Shown piece after piece: positions 7,310 through 15,118 of a stretch of DNA of 37,488 nt (the stretch's first letter is position 1; each line of letters begins with the position of its first letter). Position numbers and translations under genes: made by a program. The DNA lies in assembly GCA_021823525.1 (NCBI GenBank), contig JAKANY010000013.1, forward strand, positions 1-37,488, written 5' to 3'. The notes below the pieces were generated by a model. The model was not told the origin of the DNA, searched no databases, and saw only the letters and a program-made list of their open reading frames with translations. The DNA comes from Actinomycetes bacterium (GTDB taxonomy: Bacteria; Actinomycetota; Acidimicrobiia; Acidimicrobiales; RAAP-2).

Positions 7310-8022
7310 GCGTGAGACGCCTCGTGCTCAAGATGTCGGGCGAGGCGTTGGCCTCCTCGGCGAGTGACGAGACGATCGACGCCACGACGGTGGACTTCCT
7401 CGCGCGCGAGATCGCGGCCGCCATGGACCGGGGGGGCCTGGAACTGGCGGTGGTGGTGGGCGGGGGCAACATCTGGCGGGGCGCCACGGGCGCCATGGCG
7501 GGGATGAACCGAGCCAACTCGGACCTGATGGGGATGCTCGGGACCGTGATCAACGCCCTAGCTCTTCAGGACGCCATCGAGAGCCACGGGCGCCCCACGC
7601 GCGTCATGTCGGCGATCGGCATGGACCAGGTCGCCGAGCCCTACATCCGGCGACGCGCGGTACGCCACCTGGAGAAGGGGCGCGTCGTGATCTTCGCTGC
7701 CGGCATGGGCAACCCCTACTTCACCACCGACACCCCCGCGGCCCAGCGCGCCGCCGAGGTCGAGGCGGACCTCGTGCTCAAGGGGACGCACGGCGGCGTC
7801 GACGGCGTCTACGACCGCGACCCGCGCCAGTTCCCCGAGGCCCAGCGCTTCACCGAGATCTCCTTCGACGAGGTGATCGCGCGCAACCTGCGCGTGATGG
7901 ACCTGACCGCCATCACCTTCTGCAAGGACAACAACTTGCCCATTCGCGTGTTCGACCTGATGAAGCCGGGTAACCTCGGTCACGTGCTTGACGGTGACCC
8001 GATCGGTACGCTGGTGAGGTGA
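7306..8022 (+). CDS. pyrH: Uridylate kinase
   Basis: Phosphorylates UMP to UDP with ATP; an amino-acid-kinase-fold enzyme unrelated to eukaryotic UMP/CMP kinases. Of 238 residues, motifs in order are VLKMSGEAL at the N terminus, VVGGGNIWRG (UMP/phosphate loop), NSDLMGMLGTVINALAL, FAAGMGNPYFTTDTPAA, DLVLKGTHGGVDGVYDRDPR and LTAITFCKDNNLPIRVFDL. All are typical of bacterial PyrH. The chosen GTG at 7306 overlaps the tsf stop; another GTG at 7312 is possible and would remove two residues. Its stop overlaps the frr start in a GTGA junction. Confidence 0.97.
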   Translation: MSVRRLVLKMSGEALASSASDETIDATTVDFLAREIAAAMDRGGLELAVVVGGGNIWRGATGAMAGMNRANSDLMGMLGTVINALALQDAIESHGRPTRVMSAIGMDQVAEPYIRRRAVRHLEKGRVVIFAAGMGNPYFTTDTPAAQRAAEVEADLVLKGTHGGVDGVYDRDPRQFPEAQRFTEISFDEVIARNLRVMDLTAITFCKDNNLPIRVFDLMKPGNLGHVLDGDPIGTLVR

Positions 8023-8588
8023 TGGACGCGGAGATGGCCGACCTCGTCATCGAGGAGGCCCGCGAGAAGATGGCGCACGCCATCGATCACGTGCGCACCG
8101 AGTTCGCCGGCGTGCGTTCCGGTCGCGCGTCCTCGGCCCTGGTCGAGAACCTGACCGTCGACTACTACGGGTCACCCACACCGCTCAAGCAGTTGGCCGG
8201 GTTTTCGATCCCCGAGCCGCGACTGCTCGTCGTGTCGCCCTTCGACAAGGGAGCCATGCACGCGATCGAGAAGGCGATCCGCGACTCGGATCTGGGGCTC
8301 AACCCGTCCTCGGACGGCCAGGTCATCCGCCTGGCGTTCCCGGCTCTCACCGAGGAGCGTCGGCGCGAGTTCGTCAAGGTGGTGCGCGGTCGGGCCGAGG
8401 AGGGGCGCGTGGCCGTTCGTGCGGTCCGGCGCCACGCGCGCCAGGAGCTCGACACCATGGAGAAGGACGGCCTGCCCAAGGACGAGACCGAGCGCCTCGA
8501 GAAGGTCCTGGACAAGATGACCCACGACGAGGTCACCCGCATCGACGAGCTGCTCGAGCACAAGGAGCAGGAGCTGCTTGAGGTCTGA
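8019..8588 (+). CDS. frr: Ribosome recycling factor
   Basis: With EF-G, splits the post-termination ribosome. The 189-residue length is normal. Features include the N-terminal helix IEEAREKMAHAIDHVRTEFAGVRSGRAS, VDYYGSPTPLKQLAGFSIPEPRLLVVSPFDKGA, the hinge segment SDLGLNPSSDGQVIRLAFPALTEERRREFVK and the long C-terminal helices ending DELLEHKEQELLEV. Starts with GTG 8019 (GTGA overlap with pyrH) or the next codon, ATG 8022. The pyrH end supplies GGTGAGG as a ribosome-binding site. It overlaps the putative cdsA TTG start by 11 bases. Confidence 0.97.
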   Translation: MMDAEMADLVIEEAREKMAHAIDHVRTEFAGVRSGRASSALVENLTVDYYGSPTPLKQLAGFSIPEPRLLVVSPFDKGAMHAIEKAIRDSDLGLNPSSDGQVIRLAFPALTEERRREFVKVVRGRAEEGRVAVRAVRRHARQELDTMEKDGLPKDETERLEKVLDKMTHDEVTRIDELLEHKEQELLEV

Positions 8589-9867
8589 CGAGGATCCGCG
8601 CGAGGACGAGCCCACGGCTCGCCACCCGGTAGTCAGCCCGACGGACCCGCGGGTCAGCGTCAGCGGCGCCGAGATCGCCTCCGAGATGGCCGACACGGCC
8701 GCCGACACGACGCTGCCGCACTGGACGGAGGCTCCGACGGGTCAGGTGCCCATCGTGGTCGCGGGCGAAGTCTCCGACGACCCGTGGGCCGCCGTTCCGG
8801 CGCCCGCGTGGCGTGAGGGCGAGGCCGACTGGGTCGCCCACGAGGAGCAGTTCGACGCGTCGATGCTGGCGGGTGTCGCGCGCGAAGACGACACCCGGCC
8901 CTGGGAGTTCGCCGAAGCGCCCGAGGAGGTCTCCGAGGAGCAGATCCTGGACGAGGCACCGCGTCCCGAGCCCGAATCCGAGCCCGCGCCCGTCGCGCGC
9001 ACCCGCCGAGCGCCGCACGGCGACCTGCTGGCGGGCCGCGCGGCCCGCCCGCCTGCCCGCAGCGTCTCGCTGGCCACGGCGACGGGGCTGGGCATGGCGG
9101 TCGTCGTCGTTGCCGCCTTCCTGGCCGGGCCGCTGGTCGTGATGGCGCTGATCGTGGTCGCGATGGTCGGCTCGGCGGGCGAGGCCCTGGCGGGATTCCG
9201 CCGGGCGGGGGCCCACCCGGCGACGATCCTGGCCCTGGTCGCGGTCGCCGTGGTCGACGTCGCCGTCTACAACAAGGGCCTCCCGGCCACAGCGGCGGTG
9301 ACGGTCCTGGTGCTCGTCTTCGGCTTCGTGTGGTACGCCAGCGCCTATCGCCTCCTCGACGTGCTCGACGGCTTGGGCGCGACGGTGTTCGTCTTCGCCT
9401 GGGTCGGCGTGCTGGGCGCCTACGCCGCGGCCCTCATAGCGCCGCGCTACTCGCCCGACCGTCACGGGTTGGCCTTCCTGTTCGGCGCGATCGTGCTGAC
9501 CGTCGCCAACGACACCGGCGCGCTCTTCATCGGCCGCTGGCTGGGGCGGCGACCCCTGAGCAAGGCGCTGTCGCCTAACAAGACGATCGAGGGACTCCTC
9601 GGCGGCGCGGTGGTGACGCTGATCCTGGCCCTGGTCGTCAGCCGGATGCACCCGTGGACGACGTCGCTGGCCCTCGAGGCCGGCGTTGCCGTGGCGATCG
9701 TGTCGCCCCTGGGCGATCTGTTCGAGTCCATGGTCAAGCGGACGCTGGGCGTCAAGGACCTGGGCCGCATCCTCCCGGGGCACGGCGGCCTGATCGATCG
9801 CATCGACGGGCTGCTCTTCGTGCTGCCCGCGGTCTTCTACCTGGTCCACGCGGTCCACCCCGTCTAG
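8578..9867 (+). CDS. cdsA: Phosphatidate cytidylyltransferase
   Basis: Makes CDP-diacylglycerol from CTP and phosphatidate, the precursor of all phospholipids. The C-terminal half is a polytopic membrane domain beginning about residue 164 and ends with the complete family signature SMVKRTLGVKDLGRILPGHG followed by GLIDRIDG. TVANDTGALFIGRWLGRRPL and SPNKTIEGLLGG are also typical. The first 160 or so residues are hydrophilic, very acidic and Pro-rich (for example REDDTRPWEFAEAPEEVSEE), a cytoplasmic extension seen in actinobacterial CdsA but long here. The start is uncertain: TTG 8578 is used because it gives the usual overlap with frr. ATG 8686 is the next ordinary choice and would keep part of the extension. 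dxr starts 2 bases after the stop. Confidence 0.93.
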   Translation: MRSDEDPREDEPTARHPVVSPTDPRVSVSGAEIASEMADTAADTTLPHWTEAPTGQVPIVVAGEVSDDPWAAVPAPAWREGEADWVAHEEQFDASMLAGVAREDDTRPWEFAEAPEEVSEEQILDEAPRPEPESEPAPVARTRRAPHGDLLAGRAARPPARSVSLATATGLGMAVVVVAAFLAGPLVVMALIVVAMVGSAGEALAGFRRAGAHPATILALVAVAVVDVAVYNKGLPATAAVTVLVLVFGFVWYASAYRLLDVLDGLGATVFVFAWVGVLGAYAAALIAPRYSPDRHGLAFLFGAIVLTVANDTGALFIGRWLGRRPLSKALSPNKTIEGLLGGAVVTLILALVVSRMHPWTTSLALEAGVAVAIVSPLGDLFESMVKRTLGVKDLGRILPGHGGLIDRIDGLLFVLPAVFYLVHAVHPV

Positions 9868-9869
9868 AC

Positions 9870-11030
9870 ATGTCGCCTCGTGTCGCGCTCCTTGGGGCGA
9901 CGGGCTCCATTGGCCGACAGACGCTCGACGTGCTGCGGCGCCACCGCGACGAGTTCGACGTGGTCGCGCTGGCGGCGGGACGACGCGTCGAGGAGCTGGC
10001 GGCTAGCGCCCGTGAGTTCTCGGTGGCGCGCCTGGGCGTGGCGCGGACTGAGGACCGAGAGCGCCTCCGCGCCCTGGTCGGCGACGGCCCGGAGATCGTC
10101 GCGGGGCCCGAGGGTCTCGCCGCACTCGCTCGGGAGGCCGACATCGTGGTCAACGCCGTGGTGGGGTTCGCGGGCCTCCCGGTGACGCTGGCCGCGCTCG
10201 GCGCCGGGCGGCGCCTGGCGCTGGCCAACAAGGAGTCCTTCATCGCGGCGGCGCCGCTGGTCGAGCGCGTACGGGCGACCCCCGGGGCCGAGGTGATCCC
10301 GCTGGACTCGGAGCACTGCGCCATCCACCAGTGCCTCGCGGGCTCGACCGCGCCGGGCCATCCCGATGTTCGGTTCTTGTGGCTCACGGCCTCGGGCGGT
10401 CCCTTTCGCGGCTGGTCGCCCCAGCAGCTGGTCGGAGTGACGCGCGAGGACGCGCTGCGCCACCCGACGTGGTCGATGGGTCCCAAGATCACGATCGACT
10501 CATCGACCCTGATGAACAAGGGCCTGGAGGTGCTCGAGGCGTCAGGGCTCTTCGGCGTGGACGTCGACCGGATCCGCGTGGTCGTCCACCCCGAGTCGAT
10601 CGTCCACTCGCTCGTGGAGTACGTCGACGGGTCGGTCCTCGCCCAGCTGGCCCGACCCGATATGCGACTGCCGATCGCCTACGGCCTGGGCTTCCCCGCC
10701 CGTCTGGACGACCGGTGGGGCGCGATGGACCTGGCCGAGCGGATGTCGCTGAGCTTCGAGCCGCCCGACGCCACGGCGTTCCCGGCCATCGGGCTGGCCT
10801 ACGCGGCCGCCCGCGCGGGCGCGGCCGCCCCGGCGTGGCTGTCGGCGGCCAACGAGGTGGCCGTCGCGGCGTTCCTCGAGGGCCGGATCCGCTGGGTGGA
10901 CATCGTGGCCGTGGTCGCGACGGTGATGGACCAGTTCGTCGACGGGCCCATGACCGAGGTGGTCGACGTCGTTCGCCACGACGCCGCCGCGCGCGAGCGC
11001 GCGGCGGCGGCCATTACCGTGCACTCGTGA
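9870..11030 (+). CDS. dxr: 1-deoxy-D-xylulose 5-phosphate reductoisomerase
   Basis: Rearranges and reduces DXP to 2-C-methylerythritol 4-phosphate with NADPH, the committed step of the MEP isoprenoid pathway and the target of fosmidomycin. From ATG 9870 the protein is 386 residues. Motifs: NADPH loop GATGSIGRQTLDVLRR (9-24), LANKES, the metal/substrate site DSEHCAIHQ, SGGPFRG, then WSMGPKITIDSSTLMNKGLE and HPESIVHSLVEY. The frame is open well upstream inside cdsA, but the ATG sits 2 bases after the cdsA stop and immediately precedes the first Rossmann strand. It is followed by rseP in a GTGA overlap; cdsA-dxr-rseP-ispG is a common bacterial cluster. Confidence 0.97.
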   Translation: MSPRVALLGATGSIGRQTLDVLRRHRDEFDVVALAAGRRVEELAASAREFSVARLGVARTEDRERLRALVGDGPEIVAGPEGLAALAREADIVVNAVVGFAGLPVTLAALGAGRRLALANKESFIAAAPLVERVRATPGAEVIPLDSEHCAIHQCLAGSTAPGHPDVRFLWLTASGGPFRGWSPQQLVGVTREDALRHPTWSMGPKITIDSSTLMNKGLEVLEASGLFGVDVDRIRVVVHPESIVHSLVEYVDGSVLAQLARPDMRLPIAYGLGFPARLDDRWGAMDLAERMSLSFEPPDATAFPAIGLAYAAARAGAAAPAWLSAANEVAVAAFLEGRIRWVDIVAVVATVMDQFVDGPMTEVVDVVRHDAAARERAAAAITVHS

Positions 11031-12271
11031 GCGCACGGGCGTCTCTGGCGCGATTCGGTGCGGGCGTCGCCGCGGTCGTCGCGCTGCTCGCGTGGGTCGG
11101 GGGGTGGGCGCTGCCCATCGTCATCGTCGCGCTGGTGGTCATGGTGGTCGGACACGAGTTCGGGCACTTCATCACCGCCAAGCGCGCGGGGCTCGCGGTG
11201 ACCGACTTCTTCGTGGGCTTCGGGCCGGTCGTCTGGTCCACCACGATCGGGGAGACGCGCTACGGCCTCCGGCTGCTGCCGCTGGGCGGGTACGTGAAGA
11301 TCCCCGGGATGACCTGGAACGACGACATCCCCGCCGAGCTCGAGCCGCGGACCTACCGGGCCGCCAGCTACCCGCGCAAGGTGCTGTTCGCCTCGGCGGG
11401 CTCGCTGATGCACGGGGTGATGGCGGTGGTCCTGGCGTGGGCGTCCCTGTCCCTGGTCGGGCTGCCTTCGGCGAGCCACGTGGCGGTCGGCTCGTTCACC
11501 GCGTGGGACGGCCACGCGCGCAACGCGGCGCAGGCGGCCGGGCTGCGCGTGGGCGACCGGATCGTCGCGGTCGACGGGCACGCCGTGCGCGACGCCCAGA
11601 CCATCGTGAACTGGGTCCACGACCACGCGGGACGCCCCCTGCGCCTGGAGGTGCAGAGGGGCTTGGTGACCAGGACGCTCGTCGCCACGCCCGTCAACGG
11701 CCAGGACCTGCGCGTGGGGGGCACGCGGCTGGACACGGGCTCGGCGCCCGTGGGCTACATCGGGGTGAGCCTGGTGAACCAGGTGGTGCGCGAGCCCTGG
11801 TACCAGGCCATCCCGTCCTCCTTCGCCCGCGTGGGCCAGGTCGTGGCCCTGTCGGTACACGGGCTCATCCACGTCTTCTCGCCCGGCGAGTTCGTCAGCC
11901 TCTACCACCAGGTCACGAACTCGGCGCTGGCCAGCCGGCCTAGCGTCCAGCTGACGCGCCCCCAGTCGATCGTGGGGGTGGTGCGGCTCGCGGTGCAGAG
12001 CACCACGCTGGGCGCGGGCGTCCTGCTCGAGGTGTTGATGGCGGTCAACGTGTTCGTGGGGCTGATGAACCTGCTGCCGATGCTGCCCCTCGACGGCGGG
12101 TACGTCGCGGTCGCCACCTACGAGCGGCTGCGGAGCCGCCGGGGACGGCCCTACCGCGCGGATCTGAATCGCCTGACGCCCGTCGTCTACGCCTTCGTCG
12201 TAGTGCTGCTGGCGCTGTTCGCCAGCACCCTGTACCTGGACATCGCCCACCCGATCGCCAACCCCTTCTAG
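11027..12271 (+). CDS. rseP: RIP metalloprotease RseP (site-2 protease family, M50)
   Basis: Intramembrane zinc protease that cleaves transmembrane substrates such as anti-sigma factors and signal-peptide remnants. The 414-residue product has HEFGH (43-47) in the first helix pair, FFVGFGPVVWS and LLPLGGYVKIPGM, an extracytoplasmic PDZ domain (about 150-235, with AAGLRVGDRIVAVDGHAV) and the third zinc-ligand motif NLLPMLPLDGG (348-358, Asp356). A C-terminal helix ends near residue 405. One PDZ domain is present, as in mycobacterial Rip1, not two as in E. coli. GTG 11027 overlaps the dxr stop by 4 bases. Its substrate cannot be told from this window; no anti-sigma gene is nearby. Confidence 0.94.
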   Translation: MSARASLARFGAGVAAVVALLAWVGGWALPIVIVALVVMVVGHEFGHFITAKRAGLAVTDFFVGFGPVVWSTTIGETRYGLRLLPLGGYVKIPGMTWNDDIPAELEPRTYRAASYPRKVLFASAGSLMHGVMAVVLAWASLSLVGLPSASHVAVGSFTAWDGHARNAAQAAGLRVGDRIVAVDGHAVRDAQTIVNWVHDHAGRPLRLEVQRGLVTRTLVATPVNGQDLRVGGTRLDTGSAPVGYIGVSLVNQVVREPWYQAIPSSFARVGQVVALSVHGLIHVFSPGEFVSLYHQVTNSALASRPSVQLTRPQSIVGVVRLAVQSTTLGAGVLLEVLMAVNVFVGLMNLLPMLPLDGGYVAVATYERLRSRRGRPYRADLNRLTPVVYAFVVVLLALFASTLYLDIAHPIANPF

Positions 12272-12298
12272 CGCCGGATCGTTCCCGCCCGGTCGCGG

Positions 12299-12304
12299 CA
12301 GAAT
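12299..12304 (+). promoter_or_regulatory. Possible -10 box for leaderless ispG
   Basis: CAGAAT with six bases (GGGAGT) to the ATG at 12311. It differs from TANNNT at the first base but keeps the spacing seen at ten other genes here. The GGGAG directly before the ATG is too close to serve as a good ribosome-binding site. Confidence 0.35.
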
Positions 12305-12310
12305 GGGAGT

Positions 12311-13549
12311 ATGGAGATCTCCTCGGCCCTTCTCGTCCCGCGGCGCGTGACGCGCCAGATCGCCGTGGGGTCGGTGCTGGTGGGGGGCGGCGCCCCCGTG
12401 TCGGTCCAGTCGATGACCACGACCAAGACCGCCGACGTCGAGGCGACCCTCGAGCAGATCTACGCGCTGGCGGCCGCTGGGGCCGACATCGTGCGCTGCA
12501 CCTGCAACGAGCGCGCCGCCGCCGAGGGCCTGGCGCAGATCGTGCCGCGCTCGCCCGTCCCGATCGTGGCCGACATCCACTTCCACGTCGAGATGGCGCT
12601 CGCGGCGCTCGAGGCGGGAGTACACGGGCTTCGCCTGAACCCGGGCAACCTGCGCAAGCCCGCCGAGATCAAGCTGGTCGCGAGCGAGGCGAAGGACCGG
12701 GGCGTGCCCATCCGCATCGGCGTCAACGCCGGAAGCCTGCACCCGGACCTCGACGCGCGCTTCGGCGGCGCCACGCCCGAGGCGCTGGTCGAGTCGGCGC
12801 GCCAGGAGCTGGCCTACTTCGAGGAGGTCGACTTCCACGACGTCAAGATCTCGGTCAAGGCGTCGTCGGTCGCCACGATGATCGCGGCCTACCGGCTCGC
12901 CTCGGAGACCTTCGACCACCCGCTGCACCTCGGGGTCACCGAAGCGGGTCCGCCCCCGGGCGGGCTGATCAAGGGGACCGTCGGCATCGGGACGCTGCTG
13001 GCCGAGGGGATCGGCGACACGATTCGCTACTCGCTGACCGCGGACCCCGTGGAGGAGGCTCGCGCGGGCCGCCAGCTGCTCGAGGCGCTCGGCCTGCGGG
13101 AGCGACGCGGCCTGGACCTGATCGCGTGCCCGAGCTGCGGGCGCGCCGAGGTGGACGTCATCGGCGTGGCGCGCGCGGCGCAGGAGGCACTGGACGCCTT
13201 GAGCGTGCCGCTGCAGGTCGCGGTGATGGGGTGCGTGGTCAACGGTCCCGGGGAGGCGCGCCACGCGGACCTGGGGATCGCCGCGGGACGGCACCGCGGC
13301 CACCTGTTCATCAAGGGCCAGATCGTGCGGGTGGTCCCCGAGGACGAGATGGTGGCGGCACTCGTCGACGAGGCCCAGCGGATCGCGGCCGAGGGCGTCG
13401 AGGCCCGGCTCGCGGCCGCGGACGCTTCGGCTCCCGCCGAGGCCGCAGCCGATCGGGCGGGTCTGCTCGAGGACCGGGGGCTCGACGTGAACCGCACCGG
13501 CGAGCGAATCGCGAAGATCCGCGGGCGGACGGGAGATCCCCGGGACTGA
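12311..13549 (+). CDS. ispG: 4-hydroxy-3-methylbut-2-enyl diphosphate synthase (flavodoxin/ferredoxin)
   Basis: Converts methylerythritol cyclodiphosphate to HMBPP using a [4Fe-4S] cluster, the penultimate MEP-pathway step. The 412-residue product has VSVQSMTTTKTADVEATLEQ (31-50), the TIM-barrel segments IVRCTCNE, PIVADIHFH, LRLNPGN and IRIGVNAGSL, and the cluster ligands Cys273, Cys276 (CPSCGR) and Cys308 (MGCVVNGPGE, with Glu315). This is the short bacterial form without the plant insert. The tail after about residue 365 is Ala-rich and then charged, and looks dispensable. A 39-base gap separates it from rseP. With dxr it supplies two MEP enzymes from this cluster. Confidence 0.96.
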   Translation: MEISSALLVPRRVTRQIAVGSVLVGGGAPVSVQSMTTTKTADVEATLEQIYALAAAGADIVRCTCNERAAAEGLAQIVPRSPVPIVADIHFHVEMALAALEAGVHGLRLNPGNLRKPAEIKLVASEAKDRGVPIRIGVNAGSLHPDLDARFGGATPEALVESARQELAYFEEVDFHDVKISVKASSVATMIAAYRLASETFDHPLHLGVTEAGPPPGGLIKGTVGIGTLLAEGIGDTIRYSLTADPVEEARAGRQLLEALGLRERRGLDLIACPSCGRAEVDVIGVARAAQEALDALSVPLQVAVMGCVVNGPGEARHADLGIAAGRHRGHLFIKGQIVRVVPEDEMVAALVDEAQRIAAEGVEARLAAADASAPAEAAADRAGLLEDRGLDVNRTGERIAKIRGRTGDPRD

Positions 13550-13563
13550 TCCGGTCGGCCCGG

Positions 13564-13569
13564 TAGGCT
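13564..13569 (+). promoter_or_regulatory. -10 box upstream of proS
   Basis: TAGGCT located 26 bases before the GTG at 13596. Here the predicted start gives a leader of about 20 bases that includes AAGGAG (13586-13591). The same hexamer therefore serves leadered as well as leaderless genes. Confidence 0.45.
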
Positions 13570-13595
13570 GTCGCCACCGCGAGCGAAGGAGAAGC

Positions 13596-15002
13596 GTGGC
13601 GACGAGTGCCCTCACGGCTCAGGGCGAGGACTTCCCCCGCTGGTACCAGGACGTGGTCGCCAAGGCGGAGATGGCCGAGAACGGCCCCGTCCGGGGCACG
13701 ATGGTCATCCGGCCCTACGGCTACGCGCTCTGGGAGCGGGTGCAGGCCGAGCTGGACCGACGCATCAAGGCGACTGGGGCGCGCAACGCGTACTTCCCCC
13801 TGTTCATCCCCGAGAGCTACTTCGCGCGCGAGGCCGAGCACGTCGAGGGCTTCAGCCCGGAGCTGGCGGTGGTGACCCACGCCGGAGGCGAAGACCTCGC
13901 CGAGCCCGTGATCGTGCGCCCGACCTCCGAGACGGTGGTCGGCGAGTACATGGCCAAATGGATTCAGAGCCACCGCGACCTACCCCTGCTGCTGAACCAG
14001 TGGGCCAACGTGGTGCGCTGGGAGCTGCGACCCCGCCTGTTCCTGCGGTCCTCGGAGTTCCTGTGGCAGGAGGGTCACACGGCGCACGCCACGGCGGCCG
14101 ACGCCGCGGCGTTCGCGGCCAGGATCCACCGCGACGTCTATCGCGACTTCCTGGTCGAGGTCATGGCCGTGCCGGTCTTCGAGGGGCTCAAGTCGCCTCG
14201 CGAGCGCTTCGCTGGGGCGATCAACTCGCTGACCTGCGAGGGGATGATGCGCGACGGCAAGGCGCTGCAGATGAGCACCAGCCACGAGCTCGGGCAGAAC
14301 TTCGCCCGGGCGTTCAACGTCGCCTTCCAGGACGAGGGGGGGCAGTCCTCGTGGTGCCACACGACCTCGTGGGGGGCGTCGACGCGACTGATCGGCGGGC
14401 TCATCATGGCCCACGGCGACGACCGCGGGCTGGTGGTCCCGCCGCGCCTGGCCCCCGTCGCGGTGGTGGTGCTCGCGGTGCGTGACGAGGAGGCGGTCGA
14501 GGCCGCGTGCGCCGAGGTGACCGCCGAGCTGGAGGCGGCCGGCGTGGCGGTCGAGCGAGACCGCGCTCGGGGCTCCTTCGGGCGCCGCGTCACCGACTGG
14601 GAGATCAAGGGGGTGCCCGTGCGCGTCGAGATCGGGCCGCGCGACCTGTCTGAGGGCGTCGTCACGCTCGTGCGGCGCGACGACGGCGCGCGCCGCACCG
14701 TGGCGCGCGGGGAGCTGGCCGCGTCGGTGCGCGCGCTGCTCGACGAGGTTCAGGCGTCGCTCTACGCGAGCGCCCGGGCCCGTCGCGACGCCGCGACCCG
14801 CGACGTGGCGACCCTCGCCGAGGCGGTGGAGGCGGCCCAGGAGGGCTTCGCCCGCGTGGGGTGGGACCTGGTGGCCGCCGGGGGCGAGGACGAGCTCAAC
14901 CGCCACGCGGTCTCGGTGCGCTGCGTGCAGCGTGCCGACGGGTCCCTGCCAGCGTCGCTGGACGAATCCGACCTGGTCGCGGTGGTTGCCAAGGCCTATT
15001 GA
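13596..15002 (+). CDS. proS: Prolyl-tRNA synthetase, archaeal/Thermus-like type without editing domain
   Basis: Charges tRNA-Pro. The 468-residue protein is the short eukaryote/archaeal-like class II form, with no INS editing domain between motifs 2 and 3. Visible: GTMVIRPYGYALWERVQ (motif 1 region), PVIVRPTSETVVGEYMAKW, motif 2 RWELRPRLFLRSSEFLWQEGHTAH, SWGASTRLIGGLIMAHGDDRGLVVPPRLAP (motif 3) and an anticodon domain from about 290. It ends in the conserved C-terminal Tyr (VVAKAY). Family members of this type often bind zinc in the C-terminal domain through four Cys; only Cys443 is seen there. GTG 13596 follows AAGGAG by 4 bases. It stands between ispG and the rimP operon with its own promoter. 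Confidence 0.94.
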   Translation: MATSALTAQGEDFPRWYQDVVAKAEMAENGPVRGTMVIRPYGYALWERVQAELDRRIKATGARNAYFPLFIPESYFAREAEHVEGFSPELAVVTHAGGEDLAEPVIVRPTSETVVGEYMAKWIQSHRDLPLLLNQWANVVRWELRPRLFLRSSEFLWQEGHTAHATAADAAAFAARIHRDVYRDFLVEVMAVPVFEGLKSPRERFAGAINSLTCEGMMRDGKALQMSTSHELGQNFARAFNVAFQDEGGQSSWCHTTSWGASTRLIGGLIMAHGDDRGLVVPPRLAPVAVVVLAVRDEEAVEAACAEVTAELEAAGVAVERDRARGSFGRRVTDWEIKGVPVRVEIGPRDLSEGVVTLVRRDDGARRTVARGELAASVRALLDEVQASLYASARARRDAATRDVATLAEAVEAAQEGFARVGWDLVAAGGEDELNRHAVSVRCVQRADGSLPASLDESDLVAVVAKAY

Positions 15003-15028
15003 GCCGTGCGCGCACGGTGCGCGGCTGC

Positions 15029-15034
15029 TATACT
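15029..15034 (+). promoter_or_regulatory. -10 box of the rimP-nusA-infB operon
   Basis: TATACT, the best match to the consensus -10 in the window, placed 27 bases after the proS stop and 85 bases before the rimP ATG. Predicted start near 15041. No clear -35 box at the usual distance. Confidence 0.55.
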
Positions 15035-15051
15035 TTCGCGGACAGTCCGCA

Positions 15052-15072
15052 ATGGACGTATGGACTCGTTGA
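15052..15072 (+). CDS. Putative six-residue leader peptide before the attenuator
   Basis: ATG GAC GTA TGG ACT CGT TGA encodes MDVWTR. It begins about 11 bases after the predicted transcription start and its stop codon abuts the first base of the terminator stem at 15073. No Shine-Dalgarno is visible. A ribosome reaching the stop would cover the 5' arm of the terminator. Such a short frame can arise by chance, so this is a hypothesis resting on position. Confidence 0.3.
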   Translation: MDVWTR

Positions 15073-15097
15073 CGCGGGCCTTGGGCCCGCGTTTTTT
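15073..15097 (+). terminator. Intrinsic terminator or attenuator before rimP
   Basis: Perfect 8-bp stem CGCGGGCC-TTG-GGCCCGCG (15073-15091) followed directly by six T. It lies downstream of the TATACT promoter and 22 bases before the rimP ATG. It can end read-through from proS, and also transcripts started for rimP. Partial antiterminator pairing is possible between 15045-15050 (GTCCGC) and 15074-15079 (GCGGGC). This is the only textbook intrinsic terminator in the window. Confidence 0.8.
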
Positions 15098-15118
15098 GTT
15101 GCCGGTAGAGGAGGTCAC

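Noticed and set aside
10799..13615. Minus-strand open frame of 938 codons opposite dxr, rseP and ispG
   Set aside because: Shadow of three recognisable plus-strand genes; composition is that of antisense high-G+C DNA and no domain is visible.
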